Below are positions 32,175-42,333 of a stretch of DNA of 64,000 bases, one piece after another. A program made the position numbers and the translations under genes. The notes beneath the pieces were generated by a model. That model had not been told where the DNA came from and searched no databases. It saw only the letters and a list, made by a program, of their open reading frames with translations. The stretch's first letter is position 1. Every line of letters starts with the position of its first letter. This stretch comes from Ardenticatenaceae bacterium (lineage in GTDB: Bacteria > Chloroflexota > Anaerolineae > Promineifilales > Promineifilaceae): positions 248,001 to 312,000 of the forward strand of contig JACKCB010000001.1 in assembly GCA_020634235.1 (NCBI GenBank). Reading direction: 5' to 3'.

Positions 32175-33170
32175 TCAATCATCCCGGCTGATCGACTCGG
32201 CCATGAACGTCGCCCTAACGAAACGGCGCGTATGCGTCGCCGACCGCAGAAGCAGCGAGTGGGTCTCCACCATTTCCTGGTGGTAATTCACGCCGTTCAG
32301 CAGCGCACTGCGCGTAATGCCCGTGGCGGCAAAAAAGACTTCATTGCCATTGATCATCTCCTCCACCGTCCAGATGTGCTGCGCATCTAGCCCGGCCGCG
32401 GCAATGGCCGCCCGCTCTTCGCCACTTTGCGGGGCCAGGCGGGCCAGCATCGCCCCATTCAGCGCCTTCACCGCACAGGCGGCAATCACTCCCTCGCTGG
32501 CTCCGCCAATGCCGATCAGAATGTCTACATCGGTGCCGGGCATCGCCGCCAGCAGCGCCCCTTCGGCGTCCCCTTCCTCCCCCAGGATAATGCGTGCTCC
32601 GGCCGCCCGAATCTCCTCAATCAGGTCGCGGTGGCGCGGACGATCCAGTACCTTCACCGTCAGGTCACGCACCGACTTGCCCTTCACGCGGGCCACCAGG
32701 GCCAACGTCCACGCAGCCGGGGCATCCATACATTCGGGCACCAGCGATTCGGCCGCCTCCTCATCCACGACGATCTTCTCCAGGTAAACGGCCGGAAAGG
32801 GTGACCACATCGCCCCACGCGGGGCAACACCCACCAGGGACAGCGCGCCAGGGTGCCCTCTAATGAGCAAGTTTGTGCCGTCAATGGGGTCCACCACAAC
32901 ATCGACCGCCGTCCCCCGGCCGGTGCCCACACGTTCACCACTGTCCAGCGGCGAGCGCCGGTTAATGCCCATCCGCCCCTCTTCACCGATGACAATGACC
33001 CCATCCATCTCCACCGTGCTGAGGGCATCGTGCATGGCCGTCATCGCCGCCAGATGCGCCTTGTCCCGCTGCCCGGAGCCAACCCAGCGCCCGGCCGAGA
33101 CTGACGTGGCTTCCGTCACCCGCAGCAAGTCCAGTCCAATGTTTCGCGGAGGTCGCGTGTTGTTGTCCAT
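32175..33170 (-). CDS. glpX: Class II fructose-1,6-bisphosphatase
   Basis: A 331-residue GlpX-type phosphatase for gluconeogenesis. The substrate/metal motif is VDPIDGTNLLIRG, preceded by VIGEEGRMG. The C-terminal half has GIGGASEGVIAACAVKALNG, the family hallmark. With GAPDH and YvcK in the same strand cluster, a role in sugar synthesis is consistent. Confidence 0.92.
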   Translation of the reverse strand: MDNNTRPPRNIGLDLLRVTEATSVSAGRWVGSGQRDKAHLAAMTAMHDALSTVEMDGVIVIGEEGRMGINRRSPLDSGERVGTGRGTAVDVVVDPIDGTNLLIRGHPGALSLVGVAPRGAMWSPFPAVYLEKIVVDEEAAESLVPECMDAPAAWTLALVARVKGKSVRDLTVKVLDRPRHRDLIEEIRAAGARIILGEEGDAEGALLAAMPGTDVDILIGIGGASEGVIAACAVKALNGAMLARLAPQSGEERAAIAAAGLDAQHIWTVEEMINGNEVFFAATGITRSALLNGVNYHQEMVETHSLLLRSATHTRRFVRATFMAESISRDD

Positions 33171-33233
33171 GATTCAACCTATCCAATCTGGCATTCCGGC
33201 AAACCAGGACGCACTGGCCCTGGGCGCCAGCCA

Positions 33234-35384
33234 TTAATCCACAGCTTCCAGCAGGTGAGCCGATTCCCAGGCCAGGATGCCACCTTGCAGCACCTTCACG
33301 TCCTGGTGCCCCTGGGCTTGCAGCCAATGCGCGGCGCGCTGGCTGCGCCGGCCGCTGCGACACACAAAGATGATCTCCCGGCCGGGGGGCCATTCAAACT
33401 GGCTGGTCAACAGCTCCGGCAGCGGCAGCAGCTCCGAGCCAGGAATATGCCCACGATGGAACTCGCGCGGCTCGCGCACATCCACAATCAGCGGCTGCGC
33501 CGCCGCACCATTGGCGTGCAGCAGTTCCCACAACGCGCGCGGCGTCACCTGGCTGGCCATATCGGCCACCCCATCCTGTTCCAGGGGCAGCGCGGTACTG
33601 ATCAGCCGCTTGGGCAGATTCTGGCACTCCTTAAACACCCGCACCGGGCACTCGTAAATGCACACGGCCGGGTCCAGCACATGCTGGAAAACGTAGCTGA
33701 TCGCCCCATCTTCATCCAGGAAATTCTTCTCCCCCAGGAACGTATCAAACGTCGTGGCCTGCATCACCTGCATCACCTGGTAACTAACCCGCACCATAAA
33801 TACGTCACCACCCCGGTCGCGGTAGCCACGCACCAGGCTCTCCAGCATATGAATCCCGCTAAAATCGCAATGATTCACGTTGTGCATCCGCATCAGCAGG
33901 AAACGTTGTTCAGGATGCTCCCGCTGCTGCGCCAGAATGGCCTCCTCCACATGGCTCACCGCACCAAAATACAGGTCACCCAAGATGTCAATGATGGTTA
34001 GCTGGGGGCAGGCGGGCTTATCCGGCTGGTAGTGGAAGTGGCGGTAGCTGCGGTCCGGCAGCACCGCATGGACCCGCGGCGTGCTGGTGCGCAGCAGATA
34101 GAGCACCAATGAAAGCAAGATGCCCATCAACACCGCCGTTTCGATGTGCAAGAAGAGCGTCCCCAAGAAAGTCACCAGCATGATAATGGCATCGCCGCGC
34201 GTCCCCTGCCAGATGCGCACAATCTCAATCCGGTCGATGACCCGGAAGCCGGTCACCACCAGCACGCCCGCCAGGGCCGTGACCGGCAGATAGGTGGCCA
34301 TGGGGGCCAGGAAGAACATGGCCACCACCACCACCAGCGCCGAAAACAGCGAAGCCATCGGAGTACGCGCGCCAGCACTGAAGTTGACCGCCGAACGGGA
34401 GAATGAGCCGGCAACCGGATAGCCGGAGAACAGGCCGGTGAAGATGTTGGCCATCCCCTGCCCCACAAACTCCTGGTTATTGTCGAGCCGCTGGTTGGTC
34501 TGGGTTGCAATAGAGCGGCCGATGGCCAGGGTTTCAACCAGACCAATGGCTCCCACCGCCAACGCCCCGGCCGAGAGGTTGCGGATGAAGCGCAGATCAA
34601 ACAGGGGCAGATCGGCCAGTGGCGGCAGGTTGCGCGGCAGCGAACCAATGACCGCCACCCCATCCTGCTCCAGGTGAAACAGAAAGACCACGCCCGAGGC
34701 CAGGATCATGGCGGCCAACGCGGCCGGGAACTTGGGGTTAACCCTGCGGGCCACCACCAGCAAAATGATCACGCCGATCCCCACCAGCGCCGTTGGCAGA
34801 TGCGCCTGGGGCAAGTTGAGCGCCAACTGCTGCATATCGCCGAGGATGTTGTCTCCGCCAACGGTTATGCCCAGGAGCGGGCCGAGCTGTTTGAGTACGA
34901 TGAGCAGCCCCGCACCACTGGTGAAGCCCACAATGACGGAATGGGAGACGAAGTTTACCAGGATACCCAGCCGGGCGACGCCCAGCACTAGCTGGAAAAC
35001 GCCAGCCATCACGGCCAGCAGCCCGGCCGCGACAATGAACTCCGGCGACCCAGGCACATAAGCAGTCTGCAGGGATGAGAGGACCAGCAGGGAGATGGCG
35101 TTGGCCGGTCCGGTGTGGTTTTGGTTGGAAGAGCCCCACAAAGCGCCGAAGATAGCGCCCACAATAGCCGCGTACAACCCCATCTCCGGCGGCAGTTCAG
35201 CGATGAGTGAGAAAGCCACCGCCTGGGGCAGCAGGATGACGCCCACCGTGAGACCCGCGACCAGATCGGGCCGGAAGTCAGCTCGCTGGTACTCCTTGGC
35301 GAAACGCACCGGCCGGAGCAAAAAATAGGCCACCGGCCCAACAGCAGATTTGAGAGTTTGTGCGGAACTGAGGGCCGTGGTCAA
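33234..35384 (-). CDS. SulP (SLC26) anion transporter with STAS and C-terminal rhodanese domain
   Basis: A 716-residue protein. Residues 1 to about 430 are the SulP transporter (PDLVAGLTVGVILLPQAVAFS, then GSSNQNHTGPANAISLLVLSS). A STAS domain follows (DILGDLYFGAV to NHCDFSGIHMLESLVRGYRD). The last about 110 residues are a rhodanese domain with catalytic loop VCRSGRRS. The start is TTG 35384, which has GGGAGG six bases upstream; the GTG at 35408 lies before that site. Sulfate or bicarbonate is the likely substrate; the rhodanese domain hints at sulfur chemistry. Confidence 0.88.
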   Translation of the reverse strand: MTTALSSAQTLKSAVGPVAYFLLRPVRFAKEYQRADFRPDLVAGLTVGVILLPQAVAFSLIAELPPEMGLYAAIVGAIFGALWGSSNQNHTGPANAISLLVLSSLQTAYVPGSPEFIVAAGLLAVMAGVFQLVLGVARLGILVNFVSHSVIVGFTSGAGLLIVLKQLGPLLGITVGGDNILGDMQQLALNLPQAHLPTALVGIGVIILLVVARRVNPKFPAALAAMILASGVVFLFHLEQDGVAVIGSLPRNLPPLADLPLFDLRFIRNLSAGALAVGAIGLVETLAIGRSIATQTNQRLDNNQEFVGQGMANIFTGLFSGYPVAGSFSRSAVNFSAGARTPMASLFSALVVVVAMFFLAPMATYLPVTALAGVLVVTGFRVIDRIEIVRIWQGTRGDAIIMLVTFLGTLFLHIETAVLMGILLSLVLYLLRTSTPRVHAVLPDRSYRHFHYQPDKPACPQLTIIDILGDLYFGAVSHVEEAILAQQREHPEQRFLLMRMHNVNHCDFSGIHMLESLVRGYRDRGGDVFMVRVSYQVMQVMQATTFDTFLGEKNFLDEDGAISYVFQHVLDPAVCIYECPVRVFKECQNLPKRLISTALPLEQDGVADMASQVTPRALWELLHANGAAAQPLIVDVREPREFHRGHIPGSELLPLPELLTSQFEWPPGREIIFVCRSGRRSQRAAHWLQAQGHQDVKVLQGGILAWESAHLLEAVD

Positions 35385-35507
35385 GGTATTCCTCCCAGAG
35401 CTAAGCACAGGCGATCAGGCGATCAGGCTGTACAGGTCACGGAATAGAAACCAGTTTACGCCGCCGGGCAGAAAGCGTCAAGCAGTCTGGCCGGCTCCTG
35501 CAACGGG

Positions 35508-36608
35508 TTAGAAAAGGATTACGCCTCGGGCGGCCTCACCGCTGAGCATGGCGTCGTACGCGTCGTTGATCTGGCTGAGCGGGTAGGTTTGGGTGACCAG
35601 TTCGTCCAGCTTCAGGCGGCCAGCCATATACAGGTCCAGCAGCAGCGGGAAGTCCCGGCCGGGGTTCACCGAACCATAATAGCTGCCACGTACCACCTTT
35701 TCCTGGCGCACCAGCACCGCACCCGGCAAATTGGTACCCGTGCCCATGGCCGAAAGCCCGACCAGGGTCAGCGTGCCCCCCGGCCGGATCGCTTCCAGGG
35801 CCAGTTCCTGCACCGCCGGCCGGCCCACCGCCTCCAGCGCATGGTCAGCGCCCCGGCCATTGGTCAATTCGCGAATGGCCTGCACGCTCTGCTCGCCGGC
35901 CAGCAAAGTATGGGTCGCCCCAAACTGGCGGGCGATGGCCATTTTGGCCGGGCTGCTATCGACGGCGATGATGGGCGAGGCACCACACAGGGCCGCCCCC
36001 TGCAAGATGTTCAACCCCACGCCACCGCAGCCAAAAACAGCCACGCTTTCACCCGGCCGGATAGCCGCCGTGTACATGGCCGCCCCCACGCCGGTGGCGA
36101 CAGCGCAACCCACCAGGGCGGCCACCGGCAGGGGCACGTCCTGGCGGATGGGCACGCAGCTTTCCTGGGCCACCACCGCGTATTCGGCAAAGGTGGCCAG
36201 GCCACAGTAGTGATAAATGGGCTGCCCGCGCCAGCTCAGGCGCGGGGTGCCGTCTAGCATGGTGCCGGCCCAAAGCGGCTCCACAAAGGTATCGCACAGG
36301 TTGGGCTTTTCGTGCTGGCAATAGAAGCAGCCGCCGCAGGCGGGGGCCCAGTTGAGAATTACGTGGTCCCCCGGCCGGGTGCGACTCACGCCCGATCCCA
36401 CCGCCACCACCACGCCAGCCCCTTCATGGCCGGCCACCAGCGGCAGCGGGTGCTTTGTATCGCCGGTGACCAGGTGATAATCGCTGTGACAGACACCGCT
36501 GGCCACCAGCCGCACCAGGACCTCTCCCGGCCGGGGGTCAGCCAATGCCAACGTCTCAATCTCAAAGCGGGTCTGGGGGGCAAACAACACTGCGGCCTGA
36601 ACTTCCAT
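35508..36608 (-). CDS. Zinc-dependent alcohol dehydrogenase
   Basis: A 366-residue medium-chain dehydrogenase. The catalytic zinc ligands lie in GVCHSDYH and AGHEGAGVV; the structural zinc site is CGGCFYCQHEKPNLC (four Cys). NAD binding is by VFGCGGVGLNI. The layout is that of class III / NDMA-type ADHs, which act on alcohols or formaldehyde adducts. The start MEVQAAVLF at 36608 has AGGA nine bases upstream. The substrate cannot be told from sequence. Confidence 0.87.
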   Translation of the reverse strand: MEVQAAVLFAPQTRFEIETLALADPRPGEVLVRLVASGVCHSDYHLVTGDTKHPLPLVAGHEGAGVVVAVGSGVSRTRPGDHVILNWAPACGGCFYCQHEKPNLCDTFVEPLWAGTMLDGTPRLSWRGQPIYHYCGLATFAEYAVVAQESCVPIRQDVPLPVAALVGCAVATGVGAAMYTAAIRPGESVAVFGCGGVGLNILQGAALCGASPIIAVDSSPAKMAIARQFGATHTLLAGEQSVQAIRELTNGRGADHALEAVGRPAVQELALEAIRPGGTLTLVGLSAMGTGTNLPGAVLVRQEKVVRGSYYGSVNPGRDFPLLLDLYMAGRLKLDELVTQTYPLSQINDAYDAMLSGEAARGVILF

Positions 36609-36715
36609 GGCACACATCCTTGGGCAAGCTAGAAGCAGGCGCCGGCGCTAAACTCTCAGGCGAGCCGTCTATGCCGGCGTAGAAAAGAGGGCCACCATCC
36701 ACTCGCGCTGGCCGC

Positions 36716-37372
36716 TCAGAGCGCCTGCTGGGCCTTGGGCGGATTATAAAAATTTAGCAGCCGGTAAGGGTAGACATTAATGACCAGGGTGTCATACAGC
36801 TGCGTCACCCGGGGCACATCCTGGCGGTAAACGTGAATATGACCATGGAGCAGGTAGCGCGGCCGGAAGACGCGCACCAACTGATGAAAACGCTTAAAGC
36901 CAGTATGGGCGATGTCGGGTTGATCATGCACCTTGTAAGGCGGCGAATGGGTCACCAGCACATCCAGCGCCCGGCCGTGGCGCACCCAGTTCCACAACAA
37001 GCGCGGCACCAGGCGGGAGATCTCGCGGTTCATTTCCGATTCGGTATACATCAGCGGCGCATGGGGACGGTAACGCATGGAACCTTCCAGCCCGGCAAAA
37101 ATCAGCCCTTTCTCAAAGACCACCTGGCCGTGAATATCGCAGCCACCATTAACCTGCTTGAGCATCCGCCCGTCGGTAGTGTACTGCGGCGTCGTATCGT
37201 GGTTACCACAAACGTACAGCAGCGGCACGTCCAGGGCCGATACCAGGTATTCCAGATAGTAAAATGGCAGATCGCCGCAGCTAATCAGTAAATCCACATC
37301 GGGATAATTGGGACGTACCTGGGTGGAGTAGAGATGGCTCATCACCCGATCACTGACAGCCAGGATCTTCAT
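36716..37372 (-). CDS. Metallophosphoesterase
   Basis: A 218-residue calcineurin-like phosphoesterase. GNHD, VTHSPP and HGHIH are present as metal-binding motifs; GDLPFY takes the place of GDxxD, and the first DxH motif is atypical (SDRVMSH). It overlaps the stop of the MazG-like gene by 4 bp, so the two are co-translated. It may act on nucleotides or phosphoproteins. Confidence 0.82.
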   Translation of the reverse strand: MKILAVSDRVMSHLYSTQVRPNYPDVDLLISCGDLPFYYLEYLVSALDVPLLYVCGNHDTTPQYTTDGRMLKQVNGGCDIHGQVVFEKGLIFAGLEGSMRYRPHAPLMYTESEMNREISRLVPRLLWNWVRHGRALDVLVTHSPPYKVHDQPDIAHTGFKRFHQLVRVFRPRYLLHGHIHVYRQDVPRVTQLYDTLVINVYPYRLLNFYNPPKAQQAL

Positions 37373-37674
37373 GGGTCAGGCCACTCCCGCCGCCCGTTTT
37401 CGGCCAGTTTGGCCAGCACGGCCTGCTCCAGATCGATCCCGCTGACACTGGCCAACTGCAACAGGTAAAGGGCCACGTCGGCCAGCTCACCGGCCAGGGC
37501 GGCCTGGTCGCGGGCCTCTTCGCGCCACTGGAAATGCTCCAGCACTTCGGCAGCCTCCAGCACCAGCGACGTCGCCAGATTGCGTGCCGTTTGGGGCTTG
37601 GGGGAATTGGTGGCATACCAGCCTTTGCCGGCGACAAAGGCGTGCATGTGCGCTTCCAGGGCTTTCAGGTCCAT
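37369..37674 (-). CDS. MazG-like nucleotide pyrophosphohydrolase
   Basis: A 101-residue all-alpha NTP-PPase of the dCTPase/MazG group. The metal-binding pattern is EAAEVLEHFQW followed by ELADVALYLLQLA (E-x2-E and E-x2-D). It begins MDLKALEAHMHAFVAGKGW. It is likely a house-cleaning enzyme for damaged nucleotides, paired with the phosphoesterase downstream. Confidence 0.85.
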   Translation of the reverse strand: MDLKALEAHMHAFVAGKGWYATNSPKPQTARNLATSLVLEAAEVLEHFQWREEARDQAALAGELADVALYLLQLASVSGIDLEQAVLAKLAENGRREWPDP

Positions 37675-37703
37675 GTGGGTGGGTTCAGGTCAGGATAAGG
37701 AGA

Positions 37704-37727
37704 GGGGCGACCCGGCCGGGCCGCCCC
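37704..37727 (-). terminator. GC-rich hairpin after gapA
   Basis: GGGGCG-A-CCCGG pairs with CCGGG-C-CGCCCC, a 24-bp near-perfect palindrome built on the iterated GGCCGG motif, about 70 bp past the gapA stop. There is no long T run, so Rho-independent action is likely but not certain. Confidence 0.5.
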
Positions 37728-37798
37728 TGAGACAAAACAGTGTAATCTTAACCCGGCCGGGCTGCTGCCACACGTCCCGGCCGGGAAAACACCCAAAA

Positions 37799-38815
37799 CT
37801 ACAAACGCTCAGCCACGTAAGCGGCCAGGTCCGCCAGGCGCACCGAGTAGCTCCACTCATTGTCGTACCAGGTGACCACTTTCACCAGGTTACCGCCAAT
37901 CACCTGCGTAGACAACGCGTCAATCGTCGAAGACTTGTTGCTGCCAATGAAGTCCGAAGACACCAGCGGCTCTTCCGTATAGCCCAACACCTTGCCCATC
38001 CAGCCGCCACCTTCAGAAGCCGCCTTGAAGGCTGCATTCAGCTCAGCCACAGTCACGTCCTTCTCCAGCTCGGCCACCAGGTCCACCACCGAAACAGTCA
38101 CGGTCGGGACACGGAAGGCCATGCCGTCGAATTTGCCTTGCAGCTCCGGAATTACCAGGGCCACCGCCTTGGCTGCCCCGGTCGTGGTGGGAATGATATT
38201 CGCCGCCGCCGTGCGGGCGCGGCGCAAATCCTTGTGGGCCACGTCCAAAATCTTCTGGTCGTTGGTAAAGGCATGGATGGTGGACATCAAAGCCCGCTTA
38301 ATGCCAAAGTTATCGTTTAGCACCTTGGCCGCCGGCGCCAGGCAGTTGGTGGTGCAACTGGCGTTAGAGATAATGTGCTGCGTCGCCGGATCGTAACTCT
38401 CCTCGTTCACACCCAGCACAAACGTGCCGTCGATATTTTTGCCCGGCGCAGACAGCAAAACCTTTTTGGCGCCGGCGTTCAGATGCGCCGTCAGCTTGGG
38501 ACCATCACGGAAGATGCCGGTGCAGTCCAGCACCACGTCCACGCCCAACGCGCCCCAGGGCAGGTTATTGGGATCGCGTTCGGCATAGCTCTTCAGCACA
38601 GCCCCATCTACGTAAATGTCGCCATCACGCACTTCAACCGCACCAGGGAAACGCCCGTAAGTGGAGTCATACTTCAACAGATGCGCATTGGTCTCAACCG
38701 GAACCAGGTCGTTAATCGCCTCAACATCCAATACGCCTTGGTAGTTCTCGTAAATCGCTTTGTAAACTTGCCGGCCAATCCGGCCAAAACCGTTAATACC
38801 AACCTTTACAGTCAT
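37799..38815 (-). CDS. gap: Glyceraldehyde-3-phosphate dehydrogenase, type I
   Basis: A 338-residue enzyme. The N-terminal KVGINGFGRIGRQ binds NAD(P). The catalytic Cys lies in SNASCTTNCLAPAAKVL. The C-terminal WYDNEWSYSVRLADL is canonical. GGAG is six bases before ATG 38815; the frame from 38848 is longer but lacks a site. It acts in glycolysis and gluconeogenesis. It is a single gene with its own hairpin downstream. Confidence 0.95.
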   Translation of the reverse strand: MTVKVGINGFGRIGRQVYKAIYENYQGVLDVEAINDLVPVETNAHLLKYDSTYGRFPGAVEVRDGDIYVDGAVLKSYAERDPNNLPWGALGVDVVLDCTGIFRDGPKLTAHLNAGAKKVLLSAPGKNIDGTFVLGVNEESYDPATQHIISNASCTTNCLAPAAKVLNDNFGIKRALMSTIHAFTNDQKILDVAHKDLRRARTAAANIIPTTTGAAKAVALVIPELQGKFDGMAFRVPTVTVSVVDLVAELEKDVTVAELNAAFKAASEGGGWMGKVLGYTEEPLVSSDFIGSNKSSTIDALSTQVIGGNLVKVVTWYDNEWSYSVRLADLAAYVAERL

Positions 38816-38978
38816 TTGAATCTCCTTAAAACAGTTAATGGTAGACACCCTTTGTAATTGTAAGGGGTGCCGGGTTGTCGTAATAACGTTAAATGTAATC
38901 GTTCTAGTGTGATATTGATCACCACTACGTGATGATTTTCACGAACCGGGAAATAGCGGGCCAGAATAAGGGAACTGG

Positions 38979-40352
38979 CTAGGCTACTTGCTCACTCTTA
39001 CCGATGTTGCTCTTGGTATTGCCTCCTAGAATATCCATGATGGCCCTGGCCAGCTTGGTGCTGTCATGTCGCCAGGGGCGTTGTTCGTCTACCAGGTCTG
39101 CGGTCACTAAGCGGCTGCGCCCCGGCCGGGCCGGGGGCCAGGTAGGCTGCACGAAGATGGTGTGGCCACCACCTGTGTCCGGCGGCACCGCAAGGTTGTC
39201 GTTGGCCAGGACAATGTCGATACAGCCCGCGCAGTAGTGATGTAAAACGTCCACATGTTCAACGACGCCATAATTATCCGTCTCTCCGGGCTGTGTGGCA
39301 AGGTTACAGGCATACACTTTTGGCGCGCGGGCCGAGTGCACGGCCGCCGTAATCCCCCGCACCAGCAAATTGGGCAGGATGCTGGTGTATAGGCTGCCCG
39401 GCCCCAGCACAATCAGGTCCGCCTGCAAAATGGCCTGGATGGCATATGGGTAAGCCCGCACCCCGGCCGGGTCCAGATACAGCCGCTGCACCTCCCCCGC
39501 CGCCTCCGGAATGGCCGATTCCCCGCAAACCCGCTGTACCTGGGGCGGGCCATCCCCGGCCGGGACCAACACATCAGCCACCAACGTCACCTCATCCAGC
39601 GTCGATGGCAGCACCTGGCCGCGCATCGACAGCACCCGCGCCGCCGCCAGCAGCGCCTCGTCAAAACTGCCGGTAATGTCCGCCAGGGCCGCCAGCAGCA
39701 AATTGCCAAAAGCGTGCCCCTGCAACTCCCCCGAGCCATCAGGCAGCATCCGGCCAAAGCGGTACTGAAACAACTGCGTCATTAGCGCCTCATCTCGCGA
39801 CAAGGCCGCCATATTGTTGCGGAAATCGCCAGGCGGTAGCAGCCCCAGTTCGCGGCGCAGCCGGCCACTGCTGCCGCCATCGTCCGCCACCGTAATGATG
39901 GCCGTGATGTTACTCGTGTACTCACGCAGCCCACGCAGCAGGCTGGGCAGGCCGGTCCCCCCGCCAATAGCCACAATGGCCGGCCCCCGGCCGCGCCGCG
40001 AATGGTCATACAACGATTGGGCCACATTCTCACCCGGCTGGAGAAAAGGCTGCACCAGGTTGTGCCCCAGGCGCACCACAGCCAGCAGCATGATCAGCCC
40101 GCCCAGCATCAGCGGCAGCACGGCGCGCCAGAAAGTCGGCAAAAACTGCAGGGTCAGCGCATCATACACCAGCGGCGGCAGCCAGCCGCCACGGTTTAGA
40201 ATCAGAATCAGATACACCACGCCCATGCCGGCCACCGACGCCCCCAGGCCCAACACCAGCAGCCAGCGCTTCAGGCCCAGTCCCAAGGTAAACCAGCGGC
40301 TGCGCCCGGCGACTTGCTGCCTAAGAGATTTGGGTCGGTCCATAAAAGGCAT
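38979..40352 (-). CDS. YvcK/CofD-like protein with N-terminal membrane region
   Basis: About 457 residues. The second part begins IVAIGGGTGLPSLLRGLREY and continues ITVADDGGSSGRLRRELG and PPGDFRNNMAAL, the UDP-sugar-binding signature of YvcK, which controls cell-wall and gluconeogenic growth. The first about 110 residues hold two helices (WLLVLGLGASVAGMGVVYLI and AVLPLMLGGLIMLLAVV), an extension not found in Bacillus YvcK but common in some other phyla. The start is uncertain: ATG 40352 or 40343. Confidence 0.85.
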   Translation of the reverse strand: MPFMDRPKSLRQQVAGRSRWFTLGLGLKRWLLVLGLGASVAGMGVVYLILILNRGGWLPPLVYDALTLQFLPTFWRAVLPLMLGGLIMLLAVVRLGHNLVQPFLQPGENVAQSLYDHSRRGRGPAIVAIGGGTGLPSLLRGLREYTSNITAIITVADDGGSSGRLRRELGLLPPGDFRNNMAALSRDEALMTQLFQYRFGRMLPDGSGELQGHAFGNLLLAALADITGSFDEALLAAARVLSMRGQVLPSTLDEVTLVADVLVPAGDGPPQVQRVCGESAIPEAAGEVQRLYLDPAGVRAYPYAIQAILQADLIVLGPGSLYTSILPNLLVRGITAAVHSARAPKVYACNLATQPGETDNYGVVEHVDVLHHYCAGCIDIVLANDNLAVPPDTGGGHTIFVQPTWPPARPGRSRLVTADLVDEQRPWRHDSTKLARAIMDILGGNTKSNIGKSEQVA

Positions 40353-40452
40353 TCTAACCCCGGCCGGGAGCCACGTCAAAGCAATTGGCAGCACCCATTT
40401 GGCTGTGCTATCATCCACCGGCAACCAACAAACCGCCACAATTGGAGAGACC

Positions 40453-41514
<1,062 letters not shown>

Positions 41515-41529
41515 CCGGCGAGAAACATC

Positions 41530-42327
41530 ATGGAACAAATCCCCGTTGTCATTCTGTGCGGCGGACAGGGCACGCGCATGCGCGGCAGCACCCTGACCAA
41601 AAAAGAGCTGGTAGAAATTGGCGGGCGGCCCATTATCTGGCACGTCATGCGCATCTTCTCCGCCTACGGCTACAACCGCTTCATCCTCACCCTGGGCTAC
41701 CAGGCCGACCAGCTAAAGCAATACTTCCTGGCCTACGAAGCGATGCAGCGCGATTTCACCGTGCAGCTTGGCGGGCCGGGCAACCATGGTGGTGAGCCGC
41801 AAATCCAATATCACGGCGAACCGGAACACCCTAACTGGCAGGTGTCGCTGGTGGATACCGGCCTGCACACCGAGAAGGCATCACGGATCGCCCGCGTGGC
41901 AAATTTGCTCACCGCTGACCGCTTCTTTGTGACCTATGGCGACGGTGTGGGCAACATTGATCTGCCCGCGTTGGTAGATTTCCACCGGCAGCATGGCAAA
42001 ATGGCTACCATCACCGGGGTGCATGTACCATTCCAGTACGGCACGCTCCAGGTGGACGAGGCGCAGCAGGTGCTGCGCTACGAGCAGAAGCCGGTGCTGC
42101 CCTACTGGATCAATGCCGGCTTCATGCTGTTCGACCGGCCGGTCCTTGACCTGATGCGCACCGGCCGGGACGTGCATCTGGAACGGGAAGTGCTGCCGCA
42201 GTTAGCCGCACAGGGGGAGCTGATGCTGTACCCGCACCACGGTTTCTGGCGCTCCATGGACACCCTGAAAGACACGCAAGTGCTAGAAGAGCTGTGGCAG
42301 CAAAGCGCCCCCTGGCTGGTCTGGTAA
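41530..42327 (+). CDS. Sugar-1-phosphate nucleotidyltransferase, RfbF-like
   Basis: A 265-residue enzyme with N-terminal VVILCGGQGTRMRG and the Lys of KKELVEIGGRPIIWHVM. This is the glucose-1-phosphate cytidylyltransferase pattern, including YGDGVGNID and YGTLQVDE. It makes CDP-glucose or a related NDP-sugar. It is followed after 6 bp by a sugar epimerase, so the pair probably makes an activated deoxysugar for surface glycans. Confidence 0.85.
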   Translation: MEQIPVVILCGGQGTRMRGSTLTKKELVEIGGRPIIWHVMRIFSAYGYNRFILTLGYQADQLKQYFLAYEAMQRDFTVQLGGPGNHGGEPQIQYHGEPEHPNWQVSLVDTGLHTEKASRIARVANLLTADRFFVTYGDGVGNIDLPALVDFHRQHGKMATITGVHVPFQYGTLQVDEAQQVLRYEQKPVLPYWINAGFMLFDRPVLDLMRTGRDVHLEREVLPQLAAQGELMLYPHHGFWRSMDTLKDTQVLEELWQQSAPWLVW

Positions 42328-42333
42328 GGGGCA

